From assembly GCA_034435035.1 (NCBI GenBank), contig DAOTXW010000054.1, forward strand, positions 1 to 10,497: a stretch of DNA of 10,497 nt, written 5' to 3'. This DNA comes from JAHEME01 sp034435035 (GTDB lineage: Bacteria; Chloroflexota; Anaerolineae; Aggregatilineales; UBA3940). A program made the position numbers and the translations under genes. Of the stretch, positions 1 through 7,126 are shown piece by piece (positions within the stretch are counted from its first letter, which is position 1; each line of letters begins with the position of its first letter). Below the pieces are notes generated by a model. That model was given only the letters and a program-made list of their open reading frames with translations, ran no database searches and had not been told where the DNA came from.

Positions 1-63
1 CGAATCAGCCGTGAGTGCGGTATACTTTTGGTTCTGTACCTCCATGTGTAATGGGGCGGCGTA

Positions 64-92
64 TTGACCTGCGCCATAGGGCTTGTTACAAT
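64..92 (+). promoter_or_regulatory. Promoter of the tRNA-Thr/Tyr/Thr cluster
   Basis: TTGACC at 64-69 and TACAAT at 87-92 are separated by exactly 17 bp, and TG at 85-86... gives a near extended -10 (TGT before TACAAT starts at 84-86). The expected start is near 99, about 5 nt before the first tRNA, as is normal for a stable-RNA promoter. Nothing coding is recognisable in 1-63; a GGTATACT at 19-26 resembles another -10 box, but its -35 would lie outside the window. Confidence 0.75.
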
Positions 93-103
93 TAGTCGGT
101 TTT

Positions 104-176
104 GCCGGCGTAGCTCAATTGGCAGAGCGATGCTCTTGTAAAGCATAGGTTATGGGTTCAATTCCCATCGTCGGCT
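104..176 (+). tRNA. tRNA-Thr (anticodon UGU)
   Basis: A complete cloverleaf is visible. The acceptor arm GCCGGCG pairs with CGTCGGC (169-175) with one G-U pair. The D arm contains GCTC/GAGC, the anticodon stem is ATGCT/AGCAT (130-134/142-146) around the loop CTTGTAA, and the T arm is ATGGG-TTCAATT-CCCAT. The anticodon TGT lies at 137-139. The discriminator is T176 and the 3' CCA is not encoded. It is the first gene of a three-tRNA group preceding tuf, an arrangement shared with E. coli thrU-tyrU-glyT-thrT-tufB. Confidence 0.96.
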
Positions 177-233
177 CTGGCAAGCGGGCAGCGTCGCGCC
201 ATATCCCGACCATTAACAGAACAACCAGAGCAT

Positions 234-316
234 GGGTCAGTGTCCCGAGCGGCAAAGGGGGCGGACTGTAAATCCGCTGGCGGTAGCCTTCGTAGGTTCG
301 AGTCCTACCTGGCCCA
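234..316 (+). tRNA. tRNA-Tyr (anticodon GUA)
   Basis: This is a class II tRNA of 83 nt with a long variable arm. Acceptor GGGTCAG (234-240) pairs with CTGGCCC (309-315), with a U-G pair at the fourth position. The anticodon stem GCGGA/TCCGC (261-265/273-277) encloses CTGTAAA, with anticodon GTA at 268-270. The variable arm runs through 278-291 and the T arm is GTAGG-TTCGAGT-CCTAC. The discriminator is A316 and CCA is not encoded. It lies 57 nt after tRNA-Thr(UGU), so the two are probably co-transcribed. Confidence 0.96.
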
Positions 317-340
317 CTGAACGGAGCAATGGATCGTTTA

Positions 341-423
341 CAATGAACAATTGCCAATGAACAATGATACAAACCACCCCCATTGTTCATTCTATCGTTG
401 TTCATTGCGTCATTGTTCATTGG
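341..423. repeat. AATGAACAAT inverted-repeat cluster between tRNA genes
   Basis: The 10-mer AATGAACAAT occurs at 342-351 and 356-365. Its reverse complement ATTGTTCATT occurs at 382-391 and 412-421, with a one-mismatch copy at 397-406. The copies can nest into one stem-loop: 356-366 pairs with 381-391 (11 bp, 14-nt loop), and outside it 341-350 pairs with 398-407 (10 bp). Alternatively 354-366 pairs with 411-423 over 13 bp. The stretch is AT-rich in a GC-rich window. It codes for nothing convincing. Confidence 0.8.
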
Positions 424-430
424 TTCGCTC

Positions 431-503
431 GCCCACGTAGCTCAGTTGGCAGAGCACATTCTTGGTAAGAATGAGGTCATGGGTTCAAATCCCATCGTGG
501 GCT
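431..503 (+). tRNA. tRNA-Thr (anticodon GGU)
   Basis: Acceptor GCCCACG (431-437) pairs perfectly with CGTGGGC (496-502). The D arm is GCTC/GAGC, the anticodon stem CATTC/GAATG (457-461/469-473) encloses TTGGTAA with anticodon GGT at 464-466, and the T arm is ATGGG-TTCAAAT-CCCAT. The discriminator is T503 and CCA is not encoded. Together with the UGU isoacceptor this covers most threonine codons. Five T residues (503-507) follow the acceptor directly and could help end the tRNA transcript. It is 134 nt upstream of tuf. Confidence 0.96.
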
Positions 504-508
504 TTTTG

Positions 509-545
509 CCCCGTTTGCCCCGGGTTGCGCCGGCCGGTAACGGGG
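509..545 (+). other. Stem-loop in the tRNA-Thr to tuf gap
   Basis: CCCCGTT (509-515) pairs with AACGGGG (539-545), with further GC-rich pairing possible inside. It is followed by TATTATTG rather than a pure T run. It may end the tRNA transcript, act as a processing site, or simply overlap the tuf promoter. Confidence 0.4.
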
Positions 546-551
546 TATTAT
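544..551 (+). promoter_or_regulatory. Candidate tuf promoter -10 box
   Basis: GGTATTAT at 544-551 has the same GG-TATAAT form as the -10 boxes in front of tRNA-Trp and rplJ. No good -35 is seen at 16-18 bp. A TTGACA at 564-569 exists nearby but has no -10 at an acceptable distance. The tuf leader would be about 80 nt. Confidence 0.3.
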
Positions 552-637
552 TGTGAATAGACTTTGACAATGTAAAGACCTGGAAGCCGAACGAACGTAT
601 TTTCGACTCGGCCGTAAATTGAGGATGTTGTAAAAAG

Positions 638-1837
<1,200 letters not shown>

Positions 1838-1856
1838 CAGCCGACTGAGCAGCCAC

Positions 1857-1878
1857 CGGGGGGCCTGCGGGCCCCCCG
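1857..1878 (+). terminator. GC hairpin after tuf
   Basis: CGGGGGGCC (1857-1865) pairs perfectly with GGCCCCCCG (1870-1878) around a TGCG tetraloop, 19 nt after the tuf stop. No T run follows (ATCTGAC). It may be an intrinsic terminator lacking a U tract, a stabilising 3' end, or a partial terminator that lowers rpmG expression relative to tuf. Confidence 0.5.
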
Positions 1879-1913
1879 ATCTGACTCTGCGGGAAGCGTA
1901 AGCCGAGGAAGCC

Positions 1914-2078
1914 ATGGCCAAGAAGGACATCCGGATGGTCGTCACGCTCGAATGTACGGAGTGCCGCGAGCGCAACTACACGACACAGAAGAATCGTCGC
2001 AACGACCCGCAGCGGATCGAACTCAAGAAGTACTGCTCCCGCTGCCGCGCGCACAGGCTGCACCGCGAGACTAAATAG
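1914..2078 (+). CDS. rpmG: 50S ribosomal protein L33
   Basis: A 54-residue basic protein beginning MAKKDIRMVVTLECTECRER and ending RAHRLHRETK. It matches L33, a small protein of the large ribosomal subunit. Cysteines at 14, 17, 41 and 44 (CTEC and CSRC) make this the zinc-binding form. GAGGA at 1905-1909 sits 4 nt before the ATG. It lies between tuf and tRNA-Trp, the normal position in many bacteria where rpmG precedes secE. It ends at TAG 2076-2078, before the tRNA-Trp promoter. It is short enough to be missed by simple ORF calling. Confidence 0.96.
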   Translation: MAKKDIRMVVTLECTECRERNYTTQKNRRNDPQRIELKKYCSRCRAHRLHRETK

Positions 2079-2091
2079 GGACGCCGGGTGC

Positions 2092-2120
2092 TAGGCAGGT
2101 GGGCCGGCGCATGGTATAAT
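2092..2120 (+). promoter_or_regulatory. Promoter of tRNA-Trp / secE-nusG
   Basis: A perfect TATAAT at 2115-2120 is preceded by TGG, an extended -10. TAGGCA at 2092-2097 matches the -35 consensus at 4 of 6 positions with a 17-bp spacer. Transcription should start near 2127, about 20 nt before tRNA-Trp. The stretch GGTATAATGAGCGC is nearly identical to the one upstream of rplJ (4741-4754). Confidence 0.75.
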
Positions 2121-2146
2121 GAGCGCGGGGATGAGGCCCCGGCCAT

Positions 2147-2219
<73 letters not shown>

Positions 2220-2237
2220 CCTATTAAGTCGCACCTG

Positions 2238-2267
2238 CACGACACCGTCCCCTGTGGCGGTGTCGTG
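2238..2267 (+). other. 10-bp hairpin between tRNA-Trp and secE
   Basis: CACGACACCG (2238-2247) pairs perfectly with CGGTGTCGTG (2258-2267) around a 10-nt loop. GATTGTAGG follows, so the U tract is poor. It could be a processing site separating the tRNA from the secE-nusG mRNA, or a leaky terminator. Confidence 0.5.
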
Positions 2268-2312
2268 GATTGTAGGCTGACCGCATCATCACTGTGAAAG
2301 AGGCGAGCTGCT

Positions 2313-2609
2313 GTGTTTAAGGCGAGACAGAACGACACCCGCGACGAGAAGAAACCGGCCCGCCCGCCGCGCCGTTCTGAGGCGCGCAGCGGGGAGGTCC
2401 CCCGCAAGGGGACGCGCAGCCAGAACGCGTTGATCCGCTACTTTCAGGAGACCGGCGATGAGCTGCGCAAGGTCGCCTGGCCCAGCCGTGAGACGGCCCT
2501 CCGGATGACGCTGATCGTGCTGGGATCGACCGTGGCCGCGGCGCTGTTTCTGGGCGCGCTGGACATCCTGTTCCAGCGGCTGGCGGCGCTGCTGGTGTCC
2601 GCCTCCTGA
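2313..2609 (+). CDS. secE: Preprotein translocase subunit SecE
   Basis: SecE clamps the SecYEG protein-export channel in the cytoplasmic membrane. The 98-residue product has a basic, disordered N-terminus (residues 1-40), the conserved amphipathic helix with ELRKVAWPSRETA, and a single membrane span near residues 67-90 (LIVLGSTVAAALFLGALDI). This one-span form is typical of non-enterobacterial SecE. The start is GTG, supported by GAGG at 2300-2303 nine nt upstream. It is followed 58 nt later by nusG, the near-universal partner. Confidence 0.95.
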   Translation: MFKARQNDTRDEKKPARPPRRSEARSGEVPRKGTRSQNALIRYFQETGDELRKVAWPSRETALRMTLIVLGSTVAAALFLGALDILFQRLAALLVSAS

Positions 2610-2667
2610 GCGCACAGCCATCCGCCGGCACGCAGCCGGGCCGTAACGGGGTAAGGGAGCCGCTGCC

Positions 2668-3387
2668 GTGAGCTTCATGTACGACGAAGACGACTATCTG
2701 GATGAAGGGCCGGAGGAAGAGGCCCCCGCTGACGAAAAGCCGGCTCGCACGCCGCGCACCGCTTCATCGCGGGCGCGCCAGCAGGCCGACACCAGCGGCG
2801 TATCCGACGAAACCGAAGGCTACAGCCCGCCCGATCTGCCGGAGATCGATGACGAGAACGACGACGGGCGGCGCTGGTATGTCGTTCACTGCTATTCGGG
2901 GTACGAGAATAAGGTGCGCCACGCCATCGAGCAGCGCACCGCGACGATGGGCATGCAGGACAAGATCTTCGAGGTCATCGTGCCCACCGAGGAGCAGGTG
3001 GAGATCAAGGACGGCAAGCGCAAGATCGTCGAGCGGCGCGTCTTCCCCGGTTACATTCTGGTCAACATGATCATGGGCGAGGATTCGTGGTATGTGGTGC
3101 GCAACACGCCCGGGGTGACCGGCTTCGTCGGGCTGGGCAACAAGCCCACCCCGCTGCGCCCGGAAGAAGTGGCCCAGATCATGAAGCGCATGGAAGCCGA
3201 AGCCCCGGTGGTCAAGGTCACCTATAAGCCCGGCCAGAAGGTGCGCATCATCGACGGCCCGTTTAACGAGGTGATCGGGATCGTCGAGGAAATCGACATG
3301 GAGCGCGCCAAGGTGCGGGTGATGGTCAACTTCTTCGGGCGCGAGACGCCCGTCGAGCTGGATTTTCTGCAGGTCGAGAAGCAGTAA
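2668..3387 (+). CDS. nusG: Transcription termination/antitermination factor NusG
   Basis: NusG binds RNA polymerase and couples it to Rho or the ribosome. The NGN domain begins near residue 68 (RRWYVVHCYSGYENKV) and contains the conserved RRVFPGYILV and TPGVTGFVG segments. The C-terminal KOW domain follows (about 185-239, GQKVRIIDGPFNEVIGIVEE). The first 67 residues are an extra acidic, low-complexity extension rich in D, E and P, making the protein 239 residues against about 180 in E. coli. GTG at 2668 is chosen because AAGGGAG at 2653-2659 lies 8 nt upstream; the ATG at 2677 is an alternative that changes only three residues. Confidence 0.97.
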   Translation: MSFMYDEDDYLDEGPEEEAPADEKPARTPRTASSRARQQADTSGVSDETEGYSPPDLPEIDDENDDGRRWYVVHCYSGYENKVRHAIEQRTATMGMQDKIFEVIVPTEEQVEIKDGKRKIVERRVFPGYILVNMIMGEDSWYVVRNTPGVTGFVGLGNKPTPLRPEEVAQIMKRMEAEAPVVKVTYKPGQKVRIIDGPFNEVIGIVEEIDMERAKVRVMVNFFGRETPVELDFLQVEKQ

Positions 3388-3394
3388 ACGGGCA

Positions 3395-3411
3395 GCGCGG
3401 GCGGCCCGCGC
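3395..3411 (+). other. GC hairpin between nusG and rplK
   Basis: GCGCGGG (3395-3401) pairs with CCCGCGC (3405-3411) around a 3-nt loop, 8 nt after the nusG stop. No T run follows. It may stabilise the nusG 3' end or form part of the rplK leader. I see no clear promoter in 3388-3474. Confidence 0.4.
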
Positions 3412-3474
3412 CCCGCTATCGCCGCGGACGGAGGCCCACCTCAGGCCGCACGTCTACCTTACTGAGGAGCAATC

Positions 3475-3900
3475 ATGGCCAGAAAAGTTGTCGCAGTCGT
3501 CAAGCTGGAGATCGAGGCCGGCAAGGCCAACCCGGCGCCCCCCATCGGCCCGGCTCTGGCCCAGCACGGCATCAACCTGATGCAGTTTTGCAAGGACTAC
3601 AACGCCCGCACGGCCAACCGGCTGGGCGATATCCTGCCGGCGGAGATCACGATCTATCAGGATCAGTCCTTCACCTTCGTGCTGAGGACCCCGCCGACGG
3701 CTTCGCTGATCCGCAAGGCGCTGGGCCTCGCCAAAGGCTCCGGCGAGCCGAACCGCAACAAGGTCGGCACGCTGACCCGCGCGCAGGTGCGCGAGATCGC
3801 CGAGATCAAGCTGCCCGACCTGAACGCCAACGACATCGAGGCAGCGATGCTGCAGGTGGAGGGCACGGCCCGCAGCATGGGCGTGGCCATCGCGGACTAG
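3475..3900 (+). CDS. rplK: 50S ribosomal protein L11
   Basis: L11 binds the GTPase-associated centre of 23S rRNA. At 141 residues it has the standard length. The proline-rich N-terminal domain carries PAPPIGPALAQHGIN, where the usual Gly of PALGQ is Ala. The C-terminal rRNA-binding domain includes GSGEPNRNKVGTLTRAQVREIAEIKLPDLN split over residues near 85-120. GAGGAG at 3464-3469 lies 5 nt before the ATG. It forms a two-gene unit with rplA, 87 nt downstream, as in most bacteria. Confidence 0.97.
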   Translation: MARKVVAVVKLEIEAGKANPAPPIGPALAQHGINLMQFCKDYNARTANRLGDILPAEITIYQDQSFTFVLRTPPTASLIRKALGLAKGSGEPNRNKVGTLTRAQVREIAEIKLPDLNANDIEAAMLQVEGTARSMGVAIAD

Positions 3901-3938
3901 CCGCGCCGTTCATCAACCGGAAACCCATCACGTGGGAG

Positions 3939-3962
3939 GGGCACCCCCGCACCGGGGCGCCC
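3939..3962 (+). other. Hairpin between rplK and rplA
   Basis: GGGC (3939-3942) pairs with GCCC (3959-3962), and after one A-C mismatch CCCC (3944-3947) pairs with GGGG (3954-3957), leaving a 6-nt loop. It ends 12 nt before the rplA ribosome-binding site. A role in L1 autoregulation is possible, but I cannot match it to the L1 rRNA target. Confidence 0.35.
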
Positions 3963-3987
3963 TGCCAGCACCACAGGAGAACATCTG

Positions 3988-4707
3988 ATGCCCAAGCATG
4001 GCAAGCGGTACAACGACGGAATCGGGCAGATCGAGGCCGATAAGCTCTATACGCCCGAAAAAGCGATGGAGCTGGTCAAGAAGATGGCCCGCGCCAAGTT
4101 CGATGAGACCATCGATGTCCATATGCGTCTGGGGATCGACCCGCGCCACGCCGAACAGCAGATTCGCGGCGTCATCCTGATGCCCTCCGGGCTGGGCAAG
4201 ACGGTCCGCATCCTGGTCTTCGCCGAGGGCGACGCCGAGCGCATCGCCCGCGACGCCGGGGCGGACATCATCGGCTCGGACGAGCTGATCGGGCGCATCG
4301 AGAAGGAAGGCTTCACGGACTTCGATGTGGCGATCGCCGTCCCGGAGATGATGCGCAAGCTGAGCCGGCTGGGCAAGGTGCTCGGCCCGCGCGGCCTGAT
4401 GCCCTCCCCGAAGGGCGGCACGGTGGTCCCCCCGGAGGACCTGCCGCGCGTCATTGACGAGTCGCGGGCGGGCCGCGTCGAGTTCCGCAACGACCGCACG
4501 GCCAACCTGCACGTCCCGATCGGCAAGGCGAGCTTCACCGAGGCACAGCTGCTGGCGAACTTCCGCGCCCTGATGGACGAGCTGCGCCGCCTGCGCCCGG
4601 CCTCGGTCAAGGGCCAGTTCATCCGCAAGGTCGTGGTGACGCCGACCATGGGGCCGGGCGTCAGGATCGACCCCTTCGCCGCCCTGAGCATCCCGGCTGC
4701 GGAATAG
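3988..4707 (+). CDS. rplA: 50S ribosomal protein L1
   Basis: L1 forms the mobile L1 stalk at the ribosomal E site and in many bacteria represses its own mRNA. The 239-residue product has family-typical features: the N-terminal GKRYNDGIGQIEADKLYTPE, the central GLGKTVRILVFAEGD and the strongly conserved LGKVLGPRGLMPSPKGGTV near residues 130-148, then the C-terminal KGQFIRKVVVTPTMGPGVRID. AGGAG at 3975-3979 lies 8 nt before the ATG. It is followed by the separate rplJ promoter rather than reading directly into rplJ. Confidence 0.97.
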   Translation: MPKHGKRYNDGIGQIEADKLYTPEKAMELVKKMARAKFDETIDVHMRLGIDPRHAEQQIRGVILMPSGLGKTVRILVFAEGDAERIARDAGADIIGSDELIGRIEKEGFTDFDVAIAVPEMMRKLSRLGKVLGPRGLMPSPKGGTVVPPEDLPRVIDESRAGRVEFRNDRTANLHVPIGKASFTEAQLLANFRALMDELRRLRPASVKGQFIRKVVVTPTMGPGVRIDPFAALSIPAAE

Positions 4708-4742
4708 CCCTGCGCCGGGCTGGCGAAACGGCGGCGCTGCGG

Positions 4743-4748
4743 TATAAT
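4743..4748 (+). promoter_or_regulatory. rplJL promoter -10 box
   Basis: A perfect TATAAT follows GG, 35 nt after the rplA stop. The -35 is weak: TGGCGA at 4721-4726 (16-bp spacer) or CTGGCG at 4720-4725 (17 bp). GGTATAATCAGCGC matches the tRNA-Trp promoter at 13 of 14 positions. Transcription should start near 4755. Confidence 0.65.
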
Positions 4749-4754
4749 CAGCGC

Positions 4755-4955
4755 CGCTGAACCAACTGAATCGTGATTTCGCCGCAGACAGCTGGTTGGC
4801 CGGGGCGCTGCCCTCGCCTGAAAGATGCCCGCCGAGGCGAAGACCCGCCGCGCCGCGCCCGACGCGCTGGCTGCGCCTGCCTGTCTGAGGTCTTCGCTCC
4901 CCGGCGAAGACCTTTCTGCTTGCCCGCCTGCGGACCTCAAGGAGGTGAGTTCGGA
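4755..4955 (+). promoter_or_regulatory. rplJL mRNA leader (candidate L10 leader with attenuator)
   Basis: The roughly 200-nt untranslated leader is structured. CCAAC (4762-4766) pairs with GTTGG (4795-4799), and CCTCG (4812-4816) with CGAGG (4833-4837). The 10-mer GGCGAAGACC occurs twice, at 4836-4845 and 4903-4912. GGTCTTCGC (4889-4897) can pair with either copy, giving a terminator or an alternative structure. Position and design fit the L10(L12) autoregulatory leader known in other bacteria. The inverted repeat CAGCGCC/GGCGCTG (4749-4755/4804-4810) is also present, but its 5' arm probably lies before the transcription start. Confidence 0.6.
4888..4917 (+). terminator. Attenuator hairpin in the rplJ leader
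   Basis: AGGTCTTCGC (4888-4897) pairs perfectly with GCGAAGACCT (4904-4913) around TCCCCG, followed by TTCT. It stands 39 nt before the rplJ start, so if it terminates it must be conditional. Confidence 0.65.
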
Positions 4956-5492
4956 TTGGCGCTATCAAAGGCACGTAAAGAAGAGCTGGTCGCCCGGTAC
5001 GCGGAACTGCTCAGCCAGAGCCAGGGGTTGATCTTCACCGAGTACCGCGGCATGACCAACCAGGATCTCACCCGGCTGCGCCGCGCCGTGCGCGAAGCCA
5101 ACGGGACCTACCACGTCACCAAGCTGACGCTGCTGCGGCGGGCGATGGAGCAAACCGGCTACCCGCTGCCGGAGGGGATGAGCGGCGCCCCGATCGGCGT
5201 GGTGTTCGCTCTGGCCGACATGCCCGCGCTGGCCAAAGCCCTGCGGGATTTCGCCAAGACCTCAGAGCTGATGACCATCCGCGGCGCGTTGATGGGCGAC
5301 ACGCTCATGAGCCGCGCCCAGGTGGATGCCATCGCCGATCTGCCGCCGCTGGAAGTGCTGCGCGCCCAGCTGCTGGGCCTGCTGGACGCCCCGGCGGCCA
5401 ATCTGGTCGGCGTGCTGCAGGCCGGCGTCGGCCAGGTAGTCAATGTGCTGCACGCGTATGTGCAGGATCAGGGCGGCGAGGCCGCCGCATAG
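4956..5492 (+). CDS. rplJ: 50S ribosomal protein L10
   Basis: L10 is the base of the ribosomal stalk and anchors L7/L12 dimers to 23S rRNA. The 178-residue product starts (M)ALSKARKEELVARYAELL and contains GLIFTEYRGMTNQDLTRLR, the family's N-terminal RNA-binding domain, then a C-terminal helical region that binds L7/L12. The start is TTG: a near-perfect GGAGGT (4941-4946) lies 9 nt upstream and homology begins exactly there. The frame stays open upstream to 4773, but that part is the untranslated leader and reads as nonsense. rplL follows after 68 nt. Confidence 0.95.
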   Translation: MALSKARKEELVARYAELLSQSQGLIFTEYRGMTNQDLTRLRRAVREANGTYHVTKLTLLRRAMEQTGYPLPEGMSGAPIGVVFALADMPALAKALRDFAKTSELMTIRGALMGDTLMSRAQVDAIADLPPLEVLRAQLLGLLDAPAANLVGVLQAGVGQVVNVLHAYVQDQGGEAAA

Positions 5493-5560
5493 CCCGTGGG
5501 CCGCGCCCCGGAACTGTAATGACCCACCCACATCTGTGTTGAGGAGGACACACACCGATC

Positions 5561-5950
5561 ATGGCTAACCTTGAGAAGCTGGTTGAAGAGCTGAGCAGCC
5601 TGACCCTGCTGGAAGCCGCTGAACTGAAAACGATGCTGGAGGAGAAGTGGGGCGTCACCGCCGCCGCGCCGATGGCCGTCGCCGCGATGCCCGGCATGAT
5701 GGCCGGCGGGGCCGCCGCCGCCGAGCCGGCTGAGGAGCAGACCGAGTTCACAGTGACCATCACGGATGTCGGCCCCAAGAAGATTCAGGTCATCAAGGCC
5801 GTCCGCACCCTGACCGATCTGGGCCTGAAGGAGGCCAAGGAACTGGTCGAAGGCGCGCCGAGCGTGGTGCTGGAGAACGTTTCGAAGGAGAAGGCCGCCG
5901 AGGCCAAAGCCGCGCTGGAGGCTGAGGGCGCGGCCGTGCAGATCAAGTAA
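5561..5950 (+). CDS. rplL: 50S ribosomal protein L7/L12
   Basis: L7/L12 is the multicopy stalk protein that recruits and stimulates translational GTPases. The 129-residue product has the dimerising N-terminal domain (about 1-33), an Ala/Gly/Met hinge (about 34-60) and the C-terminal factor-binding domain with KKIQVIKAVRTLTDLGLKEA. GAGGAGG at 5541-5547 precedes the ATG by a rather long 13 nt; no better start is seen. It ends the operon: a strong terminator follows and the next gene is convergent, so rpoB is not downstream as it is in E. coli. Confidence 0.97.
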   Translation: MANLEKLVEELSSLTLLEAAELKTMLEEKWGVTAAAPMAVAAMPGMMAGGAAAAEPAEEQTEFTVTITDVGPKKIQVIKAVRTLTDLGLKEAKELVEGAPSVVLENVSKEKAAEAKAALEAEGAAVQIK

Positions 5951-6007
5951 GGCCGTCAGGACGGCCAGAATCACCAGAGCCACCCCTGCGGGTGGCTCTG
6001 TGATTTT
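5951..6007 (+). terminator. Intrinsic terminator of the ribosomal-protein cluster
   Basis: CAGAGCCACCC (5975-5985) pairs perfectly with GGGTGGCTCTG (5990-6000) around CTGC, followed by TGATTTT. Shifting by one bulged C extends the stem with AATCAC/GTGATT (5969-5974/6000-6005). A smaller hairpin, GGCCGT/ACGGCC (5951-5956/5961-5966), sits directly after the rplL stop. Together they form a tandem 3' end. Confidence 0.9.
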
Positions 6008-6014
6008 CCACGCC

Positions 6015-6866
6015 CTACCCCGGGCCGCGCAGCGGCCCCCAGGACGCCGCACGCAGCCCGTCCGGGCCGATGCGGCGCAGCGACTCGGCGGCGATGCGGC
6101 GCATGTTCCAGTCGGCATCCCACAGCATGCCGATCAGGCCGGGGACAGCCGAGACATGGCCGATGTGGCCCAGCGCCCGGGCGGCTGCCCGCCGCACCTC
6201 GCGCTGCGGGTCATGCAGGGCGGCGACCAGCGCCGGGATGGCGTCCACCGCCTGCAGCCGGCCCAGCGCCACAGCCGCTTCCAGCCGCACCTCCTCGTAC
6301 TCGTCGGAGAGCGCCCCCACCAGCGCCGGCGTGCTGACCGTCGATCCGGCCAGGCCCAGCAGGCGAGCGGCGATCCGCCGCAGATCGCGGGCCGGCGCGG
6401 CCAGCGCCTCGCGCAGATCCGGCTCGACGGCGTCGCGGAACGCCGCCGCGTCTGGCCGGGCAGCGATCTCCTCGATCACCGCCGCCGCCGTCGAGCGCAC
6501 ATCCCAGCCGCCCTCGCGCAGGGCCGCCATCAGCCCGACCACGGCCATCTCATCACCCAGCGCGATCAGCGCCCGGCCCGCCGCCCGGCGCACCGCCAGG
6601 CTGCCATCGTACAGCGCCTCGATCAGCGCCAGCGCGGCATGCGTGCCGCCCAGCCGCTCCAGCGCCGCGACGGCCTCGCTGCGCAGAGCTGCATCCCCGA
6701 TCCGCAGGGCCGCCAGCAGCCCGGCCACCGCCGGCTCGCCGCCGATCGCCTCCAGCGCGGCCACCGCTCCGGCGCGCACGGCGCGATCCTCGCTGCGCAG
6801 CGCCGCCAGCGCCTGCTTCAGATCGACTCGATTCCCGTTATTAGCTCCTACGTTACCCACAGACAT
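6015..6866 (-). CDS. HEAT-repeat protein (PBS-lyase-like HEAT)
   Basis: The 283-residue product is almost entirely a solenoid of about eight helical pairs of roughly 31 residues, each with a signature like VRxxAAxALxxIG (for example DRAVRAGAVAALEAIGG, REVRRAAARALGHIGH, WNMRRIAAESLRRIG). Such proteins usually act as protein-binding scaffolds; some family members are phycobilin lyases, but nothing here indicates pigment chemistry. No signal peptide or membrane span is visible, so it is probably cytoplasmic. The ATG at 6866 has GAGAGGT 4 nt upstream. It is convergent with rplL and divergent from the sensor kinase. A 42-codon ORF overlaps its start. The partner is unknown. Confidence 0.85.
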   Translation of the reverse strand: MSVGNVGANNGNRVDLKQALAALRSEDRAVRAGAVAALEAIGGEPAVAGLLAALRIGDAALRSEAVAALERLGGTHAALALIEALYDGSLAVRRAAGRALIALGDEMAVVGLMAALREGGWDVRSTAAAVIEEIAARPDAAAFRDAVEPDLREALAAPARDLRRIAARLLGLAGSTVSTPALVGALSDEYEEVRLEAAVALGRLQAVDAIPALVAALHDPQREVRRAAARALGHIGHVSAVPGLIGMLWDADWNMRRIAAESLRRIGPDGLRAASWGPLRGPG

Positions 6867-6976
6867 GGCGACCTCTCGTCACGGTGCTGAGCGCGAAGTC
6901 CGCGTCCCTGCCGACGTGCCCCCGCCCGGCGGGCGAGGCTGCGGTGACGAATGTTCAACCGATATCTGGTATTCAT
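6848..6976 (-). CDS. Possible small Arg-rich ORF overlapping the HEAT gene start
   Basis: A 42-codon ORF starts MNTRYRLNIRHRS and ends CLWVT. It contains 13 arginines. A strong ribosome-binding site, GGAGG at 6991-6987 (minus strand), lies 10 nt before the ATG. Its last 19 nt overlap the start of the HEAT gene in another frame, a layout typical of translational coupling. The composition could be a by-product of GC-rich DNA, and I recognise no family. It could be a real small protein, a coupling leader, or chance. Confidence 0.3.
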   Translation of the reverse strand: MNTRYRLNIRHRSLARRAGARRQGRGLRAQHRDERSPCLWVT

Positions 6977-7063
6977 GAGTCCTTTTCCTCCCGATGCAGT
7001 CAGTGTGACACCGAAACCAGGCGAACAGGCAGCGTCAGGGCCTGCGCGCGCCGCCCGCACCCG

Positions 7064-7094
7064 AAAAGATAAGGGCCGCCCCTGCGGGCAGCCC
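7064..7094 (-). terminator. Intrinsic terminator upstream of the HEAT gene
   Basis: On the minus strand GGGCTGCCC (7094-7086) pairs with GGGCGGCCC (7081-7073) around GCAG, with one U-G pair, followed by TTATCTTTT (7072-7064). On the plus strand the same position is a C-A mismatch with no T run, so it is oriented to stop minus-strand transcription about 200 nt before the HEAT start. Confidence 0.65.
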
Positions 7095-7126
7095 CGGACT
7101 CAGCTGATCAAAGCGTGAGGAACCGT

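Noticed and set aside
564..569. TTGACA upstream of tuf as a -35 box
   Set aside because: No -10-like sequence lies 15-19 bp downstream; the nearest TATT-like sequence is more than 25 bp away.
4773..4955. 61-codon upstream extension of the rplJ frame
   Set aside because: It covers the structured leader and attenuator, has no L10 similarity and no ribosome-binding site; the TTG at 4956 has an excellent one.
6000..6978. Two long plus-strand frames opposite the HEAT gene
   Set aside because: They are Arg/Gln- or Ala/Ser-rich shadows without start signals, while the minus-strand product shows clear periodic HEAT repeats.
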